64,000 nt of DNA from NCBI GenBank assembly GCA_014526335.1, contig JACTAT010000039.1:513926-577925 (forward strand), written 5' to 3'. The stretch's first letter is position 1. Each line of letters starts with the position of its first letter. Position numbers and translations under genes: made by a program. This DNA is from Chrysaora quinquecirrha. Taxonomy: Eukaryota; Cnidaria; Scyphozoa; Semaeostomeae; Pelagiidae. Positions 45,326-57,403 of the stretch are shown here, piece after piece. The notes beneath the pieces are model-generated. The model was not told the DNA's origin and did no database searches. It saw only the letters and a program-made list of their open reading frames with translations.

Positions 45326-45467
45326 CTGTGAAAGGAAAAGGAAATTTTATAACATAGGTTAACGAAATGCTTCAAAAATTGGAGTCATTTTCACTCCATT
45401 TTGTAGGTTATATAAAAATCATATTTTCAAATAAGTTACTGACTTATTTTCGTGGGTGGAGATTAAA

Positions 45468-45690
45468 GGCCTGGCTAAACTAGGAGACATGTCGCGCACG
45501 ACATTGATGTCCCTTCGGTGTCTCCCAGTTTAGCCACCTCCGAAACTTTGTAGCATGCGACAAAATTTGTTGCAAGAGACACGCAAATGTTTCTGGGAGA
45601 CAACAGAAACACTTGCCCTATCCGGTCGGGAGACATGTTTCTCGTTAATGCAAGGCATGTCGCGGACATGCTCCGATATCTATCCATAGC
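45468..45690. mobile_element. GGCC-TIR MITE fragment in cadherin intron
   Basis: Begins ggcctggctaaactagga. Related in its first 100 bp to 61691-61928. The right end is not clear. Confidence 0.5.
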
Positions 45691-46389
45691 TTAACTATCG
45701 AAATTTTATATTGTCTCGACTGTCTTGTATAGTGTAAATGGGTCTTTCCGATATGAAAATAAAGTCGCAACGGTAGCTATCTAGTATAATGAAGACACTT
45801 GCCCTATCCGGTATGCGTTAATGCAAGGCACGGCGCTCCTATAGCTATCAGGTATATAAACTGGGCCTCAGTTATCACCCAAAAACCTTCTCCACTAAGT
45901 TAAAAAAGAACTGATACTTAATAAATATTTACAAGACTTTGTTTATTTTCATTGCTATATAAAAAATTTAACTTAAATTAGCTGTTAGATCCTTGATTAT
46001 TCTTCTATCATATGTATTACTATGTTGTGCATTGTTTTACAATACCATTGTCTGATCCTGCTTGGTAAAAAAACAAACAAAAAAACGGAAAAAAAAATTC
46101 TATATGAAATTTACAATTGAGCTGATTTGTCTAAATTAGTGACTCTTATATGTTTTCTTTAATTGCTATGTAACTGATTTGTATGAAAATTGTAATTGAT
46201 TATTGTAGTTTATATAAATTGATGCTGTTGTTACTTTTAAACTTTAATTTAGCGGCCCAGGCTTAGATAAGCTCTGCTTCTCTTGGGTCGCGTAGAATAC
46301 AAGTATTTTTATACTTACTTTTCTTTTGTAAACTTGTATTTTTAAAATAAATTTGAATTGAATTGAATTAGCAATATTATTCTACTCAC
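45691..46389. other. cadherin intron
   Basis: AT-rich, no gene. Missing in full from the duplicate. Confidence 0.6.
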
Positions 46390-47318
46390 CTTACTGAGTA
46401 TGTCACCAGTTGTTGGGTTGACATAGAATCGTTCTTTCAGCAGGCTGCTATCAATATAATAGGTCACTGCTCCAAAACGGCCTTGATCATAATCATTTGC
46501 CGCAATGACTGTGATGAACGCTGGTGAACCATTCTCCTGGACATTTACCGTTTGATCCGCTGAGACAATCACTGGACTGTGTTCATTGGCAATTTTGGAT
46601 GTTAGTTTTATTACCGCTGAAGCGGAAAAGCTTTCATCTGTGCAACCAATTTCAAACTGTGCTTCGCGCGGCGGTTTTCTATTCAAACGCACAACACCAG
46701 TTAACGGATCAGCGGTGAGGAGTGTGGAATCTGTTATGACGTAGCGGATTCTAGAACCGTTCATATGATCAGGATCGATGCATTGAACTTTGCCGATGAA
46801 TTGCCCCGGTTTCTTGTATTCTCCAACTGTGAAACTGTACGTTTTCTTATCAAAATACGGGGGGTTATCATTGACGTTCTTGATGTTGATTTTCAAGAAT
46901 GTACTGCTGCTCAGGGATGGCTGACCACGATCGTTTGCATGGATTCTGAGATAGTACATCGGGATGGATTCGTAATCAAGCCCCCCTGTCACTGAGACCA
47001 TGCCAGATGTCGGATTGATAGTGAACGGCACTTTCTTATCACTCAATGAGGACAAACTATAACGGATATCAGCATTGAGGCCTTTGTCTGCATCGGTCGC
47101 TTGTATAATCGCAACATGAGTATTCTTTATTGCGTCTTCAGGAACGCTGGCAACGTACATAGGAAGAGAAAATACCGGACGATGGTTGTTGATGTCTGTA
47201 ACTGTAATTGTGCACCCTGTTGTCGACCATGATCCACTGCGAGTGTCTGTTGCTTGAACCGTGAGATTGTAAACTGGCTGGATGATGAGATCTAATGTAT
47301 CGATAACTGTCAGTTCAC
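46390..47318 (-). CDS. FAT-like cadherin exon, three to four repeats
   Basis: 929 nt, acceptor tttaatttcag, donor AAG|gtgagt. Motifs DINNHRPVF, QATDADKG, NVNDNPPYF. 309 codons in frame. Confidence 0.9.
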
Positions 47319-47867
47319 CTGAAATTAAATAAAATTGTGACCTTAGTGCCATTGCTGCCTATAGTGGAACCTTTTTTAATGGGAATAATGGAGATAGCAA
47401 GCGGCAACAGCATAGGGCATGCTTAAACGTTAAGAATACTGTGAAAAAAATCCTTTAAATACCAGGTAGCAAGAGCTTTGAATGAGACAAAGAAATCAAG
47501 TATCAAAATATTAATTCGCAAGAGACAAATAGCGTACAACTAAACGTAGGCTATCAAAATGTGCCCTATATCAGTAGATCTACTGATGTCTACTGATTTT
47601 CTGTGTGCGGGGCAGTGCAGCACCGTACGGAGTAAATTTTGACTATTTCATTTTTTGTTGTACGGCTGGACTAGAAAAATACCTTTATGAAAACAGAGGC
47701 GTAACGAGTTGAACCATAGTCGAACTGAATTTCTATTGGCGAGGCACAGCACAGCTCGACGTAGGCATAATAGGCTGTTTGAATCTCAAAGGCACATGTG
47801 TTCTTCATGGCCAAAGTACAGGGTCATTACTTAAAATTTAATACAACTAGATTCAGCAATGGGTTAC
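47319..47867. other. cadherin intron
   Basis: No gene. It contains 'ctactgatgtctactg' near 47580, close to a perfect copy in the duplicate. Confidence 0.6.
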
Positions 47868-48211
47868 CTGTGTTGAAATCCAATGAAAATTGATTGTACA
47901 GGTCTCCCTTTGGAATGCTGTAGAAAACATTACGTCCTTGGGGTCCTTTGGCAGTTATTGTCCCAACTTTTGCTCCTAATGCCGAATTTTCTGGCATGTA
48001 AAAGTGGTAGTTCTTATCAAACATAGGCATGTCCTCATTGACAACAGGCACTTCAACTGTTGTTGCTGTTGTTAGTTGTGGTTGTCCCATATCATGTGCA
48101 TATACTTTCAGAATGAATTTCGCTGGAGTCTTTCCCTTTACGAATCTTTCCTTTACTGTAATGGCTCCGGTTTTGTCGTCAATAGCAAAGTTTTCAGAAG
48201 CAATCTCATAC
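47868..48211 (-). CDS. FAT-like cadherin exon
   Basis: 344 nt, acceptor tgttgtag, donor CAG|gtaacc, phase 2 in and phase 1 out. It reads YEIASENFAIDDKTGAITV, then VVNEDMPMFDKNYHF. Confidence 0.9.
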
Positions 48212-48242
48212 CTACAACAAAAATTAACATAATATGCATTAA

Positions 48243-48597
48243 CTCTTTTTTTTATTATAAGAAACTCGTTTTATAAAAAAACTCGGTACTGAGACCAATA
48301 TTGATTAAGAAACTTTCCGTTCTCGACCCAAAATTATAAGAAACTCACAGATCTCAACAATCTTTAAAATTGAAATATAGTCTCGAGAAACGAACCTCTG
48401 TCACACGTTAAGTGTTTATTTTTACAAAAATCAACTACTGCAAACGTAGATTGTATTTCTTCCTCTATTTGTCAAATTCAAGGGTCAATTACCTGTTTTG
48501 AAACAATAAAATTTTGATCCCTAAGAAACTGCCAAGAAACTTTCAGTACCAAAATTCTCCAAAAATTAAGAAAGTTATGCCACTGGAAAAATCTTAG
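48243..48597. mobile_element. truncated MITE of the 26980 family in a cadherin intron
   Basis: The left end resembles 26980 (aactcttttttt...tataagaaactc). Internal words 'actcggtactgagaccaat' and 'aagaaactttc' are shared. The right TIR is missing. Confidence 0.65.
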
Positions 48598-50006
48598 TCA
48601 GTACCTTATTGGAAGAGCAAAAAACGTCAAGATTAACAGCAGAGATTGCTGCAAGGGAAACGATTAGGCATTTGGAAAAGTGTCTTATATTTTCAGAGAT
48701 TCTCAGCATAAACGCTACAGTACACTGCTGGGGCCTCTCATGAAAGGCAGCACACAGAAGTACCGAATAACTTTTCCATTCCTAGTTTATTAATGGTCTA
48801 TTAGGATTGCAAATGAAATGCGGCTTTGAGGAGTATAGTTCTGTAGGCTGAATTGTGTAAGGTGAGATGACACTCAAAACACATTGTCAACGCGGGAGGC
48901 AGAGCAGTGTGGCTAGCTTAAATCCACCGCTAGCTTAAAAGAGATTATAAAAATTTGCTAGTAGCTTCATTTGAAATATTCCACGATAAACGCTTTTAAT
49001 GGTTGTAAACATAACGAGGCGGCATAAAAGCCGCTGATAAGTGAAAAGCACGAGGGTGGTCGGGGTGGTCAAGCTTAATAGACTAGTTGCGTGCGTCGTG
49101 GTCGAGCAGCCATGGCCCTCTGTCTAAACTCTCCATATCTTCTACTGTTTTAGGCCAGCCTGGGAACTTTAGCCATTGTTAGATTTCAGACCATTAGCTA
49201 CATTTTATAGACCAACTCGCAATAAGTCACTTTTGGACGAAGACAAAATTAGCTATTGAGGAAGGAGAAAGATTTCTGTTCGTCACACCAGGAGACCTTG
49301 GAGGGGTTTTTGCAGGTCAAACCAACTAAAAAGGGAGTTGGGAATCCATTGGTTCTCATCAGAAAATCCGCAAAGAAATCGAGAATAGCTTCTGCTTGAC
49401 AAATCATCCAATAGAAAATCAATAAAAAAGGTTTGTTCGAGGTAACATCAAGAGAAACGAGAGACTCGCGAGAAAAGTCACAGGCCACATCAACAGACTT
49501 CTACGTACAGGCGGTACAGACTTCTGTAGACTACATCAACAGAAACAGCAATGGAAAGGCTTCTGTGTGTCCCCACTTCTACAGGTAACCCTGAGTTGTG
49601 AGTATTTCCCTTGTATGGAACAATGTATGGGAACAAGATCGCATGCCAGCAAGTAATCCAAAGAGCTGAGCACCACAGGGTTGGATCTCCAGTGCTCTAA
49701 TACTTCTGCAGTACAGGTTCAATTCTAAAGGCGGGCGCAAACCATACCAACATCGTTGGCCAACATGTCGGCACGGTTTGCGCCCGGCTTAAGGGTACAT
49801 TGGGATATGAGTAATACAGTGGAACCTCCATTAACAGACACCTATATAACGGACACCTCCGAACAACGGACAATTTCTTTCAAAATTTAACACGGTCATT
49901 TCTTTGTAAGAGCAACAATTATTCGACCGACAAAACTTAGGTGTCCGTTGTCAACTATATTAAGGCTGAACGGTAACAAACTGTAACGAAATACGAATAG
50001 ACATAC
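48598..50006. other. cadherin intron
   Basis: No gene. Holds the small TIR element at 49817-49956. The part 48998-49200 recurs at 63795-64000. Confidence 0.55.
49817..49956. mobile_element. short TIR MITE, about 140 bp
   Basis: Left end CAGTGGAACCTCCATTAA after TA, with 'ggacacctcc'; right end with 'aggtgtccgttgtcaacta' before TA. Pogo/Tigger-like ends (inference). A weak relative lies at about 51530-51600. Confidence 0.5.
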
Positions 50007-50851
50007 CTTACGACCGAGTTAGATCCATCATCAGCATCATCAGCATGCACAGTAATCAACAATGATCCAGGATTCGCATCAATATGTACACTTTGGTAAT
50101 ATGGTTCACCGGTGAAAACAGGCCTATTGTCGTTTATATCCTCAATAGAAACATTAACCATTGCTTGGGCTACCTGTGACTGGTCTCTTTGTAGATGCGC
50201 TTGGACAATCAGTATGTAGTAGGCCTGCTGTTCTCGATCGAAAATAGATCCGGTTTCTGTTTTGATTACACCGTTTTGGGGATCTATAACAAAACCATCA
50301 GTTGGATTGACAATCGAGAACTGGATTCGTTCTCCGATTTCGTAGCCAACAACGTTCAGGATGATCAGAGTTTTGCTGTGCTTGTGATTTTCCGGAACAG
50401 AGCCGTGAAACAAATCATGGCTAAATTTCAATGAACTACCAGTGATTGGAAGCAGTGTGACTTGCACTTGGCATGTGCTTGTGAATATCCCATCTGATGC
50501 TGATACCTGCAATGCGTATGCCTTACGTACCAAGAGCTCGGCATTCTTAGTCAGTATGACCCCAGTCTTTGGAGAGATGCTGAATTTGTCTTTATGATTC
50601 AACAACTGATACGTGATACTTCCGAATATATTCGTGTCTCCATCATTCGCTTGTACAGTAGCGACCCGAGTTCGGTTATACACTGGTGTATACAGCTGCA
50701 CACGGTAGATTTGCTGGTTGAATTCTGGCATTTTATCATTGATGTCTTTCACTCTGATGCTGACCTCAGTGAAAGCAAATAGCTTTGGTGTTCCATGATC
50801 GTATGCTTGAACGTGGAATTTGAAATACTCGATTTTCTCTCTGTCCAGTAC
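50007..50851 (-). CDS. FAT-like cadherin exon, about three repeats
   Basis: 845 nt, acceptor cttttcag, donor AG|gtatgt. Motifs LDREKIEYFKF, DINDKMPEF, DINDNRPVF. 281 codons in frame. Confidence 0.9.
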
Positions 50852-50984
50852 CTGAAAAGTAATACGAAATGAGTTGAACGCCTCCATCGGATACACATTC
50901 TTATGCGCCTCAAAAAGCCAAGACTATAGACATAACTATCATACTTCACTACATAACGTCACACGAACTTAAACTTAACAACAC

Positions 50985-51155
50985 TACACAAAAATTTACT
51001 TCACTGCACGATACTACACTACACTACACTACACTATTTTTACGGCACTATACTACATTACATTAAATTTAATTAATCTACACAAACTACACTGCACTAC
51101 ACTTAACTACAATACACTGTACTATATTACACTCTGCACTACACTCGTCATCGTC
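50985..51155. repeat. degenerate (CACTA)n repeat
   Basis: Runs of 'actacact' with interruptions. Confidence 0.7.
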
Positions 51156-51164
51156 ATCATCAAA

Positions 51165-51310
51165 GGAGGTGATCTATTAGAACCGCCGTGTCCCTATTCC
51201 ATTGATCCATGTCTTGTGCCCGTCTCTGGGGATCAACGAAACCCCACCCTTGAGGTCGTCCATCAAACTGGTCTTCCGTCTTGTTATGGTTCTTCTGCCA
51301 TAGACAGTTT
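51165..51310 (-). mobile_element. possible LINE ORF2 3'-end remnant
   Basis: The minus strand reads GRPQGWGFVDPQRRAQDMDQW, then stops soon after. The RP...AQDxDxW spacing resembles the C-termini of some LINE reverse transcriptases. Very short; could be coincidence. Confidence 0.3.
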
Positions 51311-51912
51311 TGCTTACACTTCACTGAACTACAATACAATACGATGATACACAACAATAAACTACACCATAAAAGGTACAGTACGTACTTTGCCCTACAC
51401 TCAACTCAACAACAATAAAAAACCTGCTCTACGGTAGTCAACATTGTAGTAAGCAATACTAAACGGGGCTATGTTGTACTGAGATAAAACCAATTGGTTT
51501 AAACTAAAGTCATCAAAGGACACCTCTTCAAAGCGGACCATTCAGTGAACAACTCTCTACAAAGGACTATGACATTGGTCATACAGGTGTCCAGTATATA
51601 GACGTTCTACCGTACACTGTAACACAAAATTAAACTAAAATACAAGCACAAAACCCCACTACCAACAAATAAAACACAGGACGAAGCATTAGGCTTACTA
51701 CCTGAGTTGTACTTATCGCTATTGAATTCAATTGCAAAACACTCAAACTATCAGTTTGAACGATCTCATTTTAGTGTTAGCCTCCGTTCCATGAGCGATA
51801 ACTTGGACTCAAGGACTCAGGTAATAAGTCTAACGTAGCATTCTGGAACTTCCAAAAAAGATTTTGTTACAAGTCTTAAGAATATAATGATTAAGAATGG
51901 TGAAAATCTTAC

Positions 51913-52242
51913 TTGTCGGGTGACTAACTTTCCAGTGTTATCAATATCGAAATATCTTTTTGCACTTGATTCCAAGACTGAATAACCAATCCTAGCATTT
52001 TCACCAGAATCTTTATCAACGGCCTTGATAATCACTGGCCTATTCTGAGAATCCAATATTTCTGAACCCCGTCCTGAGCCTTCATCGATACTGCCAGTGT
52101 ATGTCTTATTGAGAAAAACAGGGGGGTTATCATTCATATCTTTGATAAAGACATTGACTTTGATTCTTTTATTGTACTTTACGCCATCCCATGCTTGAAC
52201 ATGGAAACTGCACATTTTGTTTACTTCAGCATCCATTGGGCC
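51913..52242 (-). CDS. FAT-like cadherin exon (most 5' one recognised outside the duplicate)
   Basis: 330 nt, acceptor ctctcttcaag, donor CAA|gtaaga, phase 0 on both sides. It reads CSFHVQAWDG, then IKDMNDNPPVF and KAVDKDSGENARIGYS. The exon before it is not seen up to 55.3 kb. Confidence 0.88.
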
Positions 52243-52320
52243 CTTGAAGAGAGCGGAATGATTATTAATCAAACAAGCGATCAGCCTCGATTTCAAATAT
52301 ATCATGGAGAATCCGAGCTA

Positions 52321-52944
52321 GGCTCTGGCTAAACGATCAAAAAACTTTGTTTGTCAAACATTTGAAATTTTCTCGCCAAACAATATGTTTTATAGTTTGG
52401 CCGTGTCGAAAAAAAAGCTCGTCAAACAATTTTGCTTGCATCAAACTGCAAATGTCTTTGAACTTTTTCAAAATATTGCCCTTTCTTGACTGTGACTCAG
52501 GCCCTACCCGGACAGCAAAACATTGTTTTTCAAACATTTGAAATTTTATCGTCAAACAATATGTTTTACAGTTTGGCCATGTCGAAAAACACTTCTTGTC
52601 AAACAATTTTGCCTGCATTAAACCGAGAATGTCTTTTTCAAAAACATTGCCCTTTATTGACTGTGACTCAGGCCCTGGCCAAACGGCAAAACATTGTTTT
52701 TCAAACATTTGCTTGTCAAGAAAAATGATTTACCGTTTGGCTTCGCCATAAAACAATGCTGATAAAACATTTTTTACTTGCATAAAGTAAAACATTTTAA
52801 AACATTTTTAAAAACATCGCCCAACAAATTCTGCTTATTGGTGCTTGTCCAGCAACGTTTGGGACGGTTTCAAACGTTCAAACATTGCTGGATAAGCAAA
52901 TATAAATTTTTGAACAACGCTGCTTGATCTTTTAGCAAGGGCCT
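52321..52944. mobile_element. GGCC-TIR element with three tandem internal units
   Basis: Units start at 52321, 52500 and 52671 (periods 179 and 171 bp), each with 'ggccctggcc/aaac...aaaacattgtttttcaaacatttg'. The complement of the right end (aaggcccttgctaaaagatc) pairs with the left end. Confidence 0.72.
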
Positions 52945-55330
52945 TAGCTTTAGCTTACAGCTTTGACCTGAAATAAGCAGAAGGAAAGTTTGGCATAGAT
53001 TTCAAACGCTTGACAAAAACATGTAGGATGTGGGATGTGCCACTTTTATTAGAGAAAAGAAGAGCATAAGCTGATGGCTCATTGCCAGAATTAGCAGATG
53101 CCAGTTTTGTGTGGCATTGAGGCAGAATAATACAAGGTAACTAAAGGCATTCAGAAGAGAGAATAGCATCGACAGGTACTATGTAACGCTGCCAAGTTTT
53201 CGTTGCAGAACGACTGGGTGCAATTAGATTGCAGATAAAAGGGTATGCAATACGGTAAGATGTAAGAATAGATACGAGTTCATCTTTTAATGCTATTAGT
53301 TTATTGGATTAGACAGGTTGTTAAAGAATGACGAAAGAGCGGAGAGGGATAGGAAAAGACCAGCTGAGGATTTAAAGTAATTAGCAGGAGAGATATAAAA
53401 ACCTGTTAAATAGAAAATACGATGTGCTTTCTTCCAATATTCAAAATTTTCTTCTACACGCAAGCAAGAATAGCTCTTGAAGAAGCTAAGCGAGACTAAG
53501 GTAGGAGGACAAAAAACAGCCTGACTCACAATTATCGAAAGAGACATTCAGGAGCTGCAGCAACAGCTACAGATAGATGGAGCCATTCAGCTGCCCCCCT
53601 CCCCAAGATAGGGAGGGGTGAAAGACGATGCTAGTTAAATCGAGAGCGCCATGAGCCACACCTGCGCATAGTGCATCTGTAGTAGTATTACACTACAATA
53701 AACCATCCTAGGCGTACTACCTGGGTCGTAGTTACCGCTTTTGAGTTCAACATCTGGACCACTGATCTCTAAAAAAAGATTGGGTCAAGCACCTACTGAT
53801 TTTCCGTGAAGTCGTCTTTGGCAGCCATTGGAGGAGGGCAAGAACGCGCATCCTCTTTGCGCAGCCACGAAGACAAGCAGGCCACAAGGGGCAGTTGATA
53901 GCGTAAAACTTCTTTGACGAATCGAAGGTAATACTGATCTTTTTTGGACACATAAACTACTGGCTACTTTGAGCGATCTCGGTCTGGTGTAGGTCTCAGT
54001 TTTATGAGCGATTACTGGGGCGCAGTCTACGACCACCCCTTGAAAATCGAAAAAAAAACTGAACAGAGAAAAGAGGAAAGAATCGAAACCATCAAAAACC
54101 GAATGAAAAAGCAAACAAGAAAAGAAGAAATCCCATCGCCTGTAAAAAGGCAACATTTAAGAATAGCAACAGTCAAAATTAAAAATTGTTCTTTAAAAAA
54201 GAGCGAAAAAAGCGTGCATTATGTATCAGGTAATGCTTTTCATCATCTTAAAGATAAAGAAAACAGACAGCGCATTGAATGATGGTGTGAGACCTTCATG
54301 CATTGTACTGTACAGCAATGTACCAATAAATACAGAGAAAATGTAATGTAGTGCTGTCAAAGGTCCAGAAGAGCCGCAATGATTGTGGCTACAAACCTTA
54401 TGCTTGTGCAAATCAGACTGTTGTTGGAATGAGACTCAAAGCCAGGAAGCGCCTTGTCTCGGTGTTTATAAAGTTTCTTAAATCTTAATCTCAATATTTG
54501 TTTTGTACCGTAACGGCAGCGGATGATGTACATGATAAGGTCAATATTTCTCCGGTTTACACGTTCTCTAAAGCGTACAGGCCTTAAACTTTCAAAAACC
54601 TTTGTTTTTCTTATTATTGTGTATAAACGTGGGGTGAAATAACGGAACGTGTGTGTGTAGGCCACGAACAAGATGCCGCGTCTGTTAATCACGCGACGTG
54701 GGATTAATGACGAGGTTACGAATACTGTGCGTTGATTGGCTATTCAAGGAATCGGGTGAATGACTTGACGTATGAAAAACAAAGTTCGTCTATGCTGCTA
54801 AGCCACATTTCGAAAGATTTTCGGTTGATGTGAAAGGGAACACCAAGAGTTTTTCTTCGCTTTCAATAAGAGAAACTCTTAAAAGCACTCAAGAGCAGAG
54901 AGGCAAGCCTTTTCACTTACAAGCCCAACAGTTGACCCTTTAGCCAATTCACCAGCAAACAGTTGTTTTTGACGAGACGTACAGTTATACCATAAAGAAC
55001 TATGAAATAACAAAAGAACAAGGGCAGTTCAGATCAGTTCGGATAGGAAGATAAACACCTCAAAGACTCAAAAACAAACCCCAATCGATTGCTAACCCTA
55101 TGGCTAACCCTGCTGACTAACATTAATAAGTTGCTGCCAGACCACAAAACAGTTGCTTTTTTGACCCCAAACAGTTACGTCCTTGAGAAGATAGTATGAA
55201 ATAAAACGTGGTCTTGAAGGACTCTATAGAAATGAACCCCGTCGTTTACTAAACTTAAACATGACGCGTGGTCAATGGGTCGTTTTCGTTCATAGGCTAA
55301 TTCTGATACATTAGTCGTTCAATGGCCGTT
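52945..55330. other. no gene recognised
   Basis: End of duplication unit A, just before the junction. Short ORFs only. Confidence 0.5.
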
Positions 55331-55692
55331 TAGGGTGAAACTATTCACCCCTACTGGTCTGAACCCTTATAAAATCGCACGCTCGTTAAACCAATAAAAG
55401 AGGCGCTAAGATAGTAAAACTTTGCACCTAGACTAAATCTGGGCTTCTTGATTCGAATTCGGTGTCAAAAACTCTATACCTACAAATTTTGAAAAATTTC
55501 CATAATCCGAGTTGTTCATCGAAAAGGCTTATATTATAGAAACGTTTCTTAACCTTCCGGCAAAAAATTTCTGTAGTTAGAGGTTTCGTATAGAAAAATA
55601 GGTGAACTTAAGTTATTTGTTTGGATGGTAAGTAATGTGTTAATAATATGGTTAACTGAAACTTTATATGAAACAATCAATAATCTGCTTAC

Positions 55693-55794
55693 CAATATCC
55701 TGGTCGCATCTGTACGACGTACCAAGCGGAATGCATTTTTCATCGTGTTTGCATGGATTGCTAGAACAAGCTGTTATTCCAGTGCAGTCGGGGC
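55693..55794 (-). pseudogene. unit B: EGF exon copy
   Basis: 102 nt with intact splice sites. Two or three substitutions from 38978-39079. Confidence 0.8.
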
Positions 55795-56448
55795 CTAGTA
55801 ATAATAAAAGGGATAAATAGCAACATCAGCAAGCAAATAGTTAGAATAGAAGTAGCGAGAATGTGCGAGGGAAATGCATAAGCGAGTTCTGTTATAGGGA
55901 AAGAGCAAAAACCCTCATCTTAGAAACATATTTCTCAAAACCAGGCTGTTCAGCTTCTAAGCAATTCAGGAATATCCACGAATGAACAGTGGGGTAATCA
56001 ATCACTGTGTGTCAGTGCTTTTGAAGAAATGAATAATGTCTTCAATTTGCAATAAACAAGTGGCTTATGGTTCAAGAGACGGAAATGGGCATGATTTCAA
56101 CTGGTATATGGTGAAATTTGAAGAGAAACTCAGCCTGCCGTTACTCATAAGTTGGTTACTACCTAACGGGAGTTTTCACTGTATGAAGTTAGTTTGGATC
56201 ACCCAATAGGTTGCCAAACGCTGCCAATATTTCACAAAATATTAATTTGGCCTACGTTGGGTTAACTGCTGGCTACATTTAGCCGGAGCCAGGTGATGTT
56301 GTATCAGCAAATATCATAGCTTTCCACTTGCTAATTTGTGGAGAATACATCGTTGCAAGCATGGACATTCAAAAGAAAAACAAACAAATCATACAAATAA
56401 AGGGCAAAAATATGCCTGGACATTGTTTGAAAACTTTTATTCACAAAC

Positions 56449-56662
56449 CTTTGCTTCCATCCAGGCAAAGACAAGCGTATCCTTGTTTGACAGTTCGTTG
56501 GTCCGGTTTAACTACAGACACGCACTTCTTGTTAAAAGGACAAGGCTCGGCTGCACATTTGTCCGTAACACTGACAATAAAAGACAAGCCAAGTTTGCGT
56601 TCCAATCTCTCTTTTGACGATTTCAGTGCTTTTTCTAAGACAGTAGGCTTGATAAAACCATT
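56449..56662 (-). pseudogene. unit B: juxtamembrane/EGF exon copy, frame intact
   Basis: 214 nt, acceptor ccttgcag, donor AAG|gtttgt. It reads NGFIKPTVLEKALKSSKERL, then EPCPFNKKC. Shows the frame that unit A has lost. Confidence 0.85.
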
Positions 56663-56926
56663 CTGCAAGGAAAAAAGTATTATTTCATCTCGCTGTTCTC
56701 ATTTTTACAAAAAAAAAAACAACTTAAAACAACTCTTCTGCAAAGTCGTCACAGTTTCATACGTCCACCGTTCTTCCAAAAAATTAACTCTACATCAGTG
56801 AGAGCTCTTTATGTATAACTTAAACAACTAGACAAAATCTCAAGTCTCGTTGGCTTTGTTGTCTCGCTCTTTAGCTCTATAGCTCTGCAAAATTAAGTGG
56901 TGAATCGAACTTTAGAGACACTGTAA

Positions 56927-57376
56927 GGCCCTGACCAAATGAGAAAACATTGTTGGTCAAACATTAATTGTTTTTGAAACGGAGAAAATTTTTTTTTCAA
57001 TTTTCAAAACATTACTAAACGAATTCTACTTATCATGCAAAAGTGCGGGAAACAGCTAAAACATTTTTTGACGTACTTCAAAGCTTTTTTCGTGTGACAC
57101 TCTTCGGAGAATAAAAGTCAGAAACAGACCGAAACAATTGACATAGGCAGAATTTATACAAAGATGCGGATCGAAAAGCACCAATCAGAAAGATAAACCG
57201 AATTGGCATTATACCCGCTTGCTTCCCAACATTTTCCCGCTGTTTCTCACAACTTAGAAATTTTGTACTACTCAAAGATTTATCACGCAATGTGACGTGA
57301 CCAAACGACCAAACATTGACTGCAAAGATAATCTCAAATTCTTGTCCAACAATGTTTGATACTTTTACCACAGCCT
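56927..57376. mobile_element. unit B copy of the 40207-40656 MITE
   Basis: Same sequence and same position relative to the exons. Confidence 0.65.
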
Positions 57377-57403
57377 AGCAATAATAAAACAATACACCCT
57401 CAC

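Larger units (their letters stand above)
32798..52242 (-). other. FAT-like giant cadherin gene, 3' part (13 recognised exons)
   Basis: Thirteen minus-strand exons, with matching phases across the twelve joins except at the transposon-disrupted one, encode in order: about 19 cadherin repeats, a juxtamembrane region of FAT type, two EGF, one laminin G, six EGF, one TM helix and a cytoplasmic tail ending TYEL. The order and the juxtamembrane segment (DISADEFVRGKMKDF) place it with FAT1/2/3 and Drosophila Kugelei rather than Dachsous or classical cadherins. Such proteins work at cell contacts in planar polarity and cytoskeletal control (established). The 5' exons lie beyond the window. Part of the gene is tandemly duplicated. 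One repeat is broken by a transposon, and several exons carry one-base losses. The gene's integrity is therefore uncertain. Confidence 0.85.
38614..55330. repeat. tandem segmental duplication, unit A
   Basis: From 'ttagggtgaaactattcacc' on, this unit is repeated at 55331-64000, where the window ends. It covers cadherin exons from 38978 up to at least 48211. The junction at 55330/55331 joins the unit's right end to a second copy of its left end. Confidence 0.88.
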
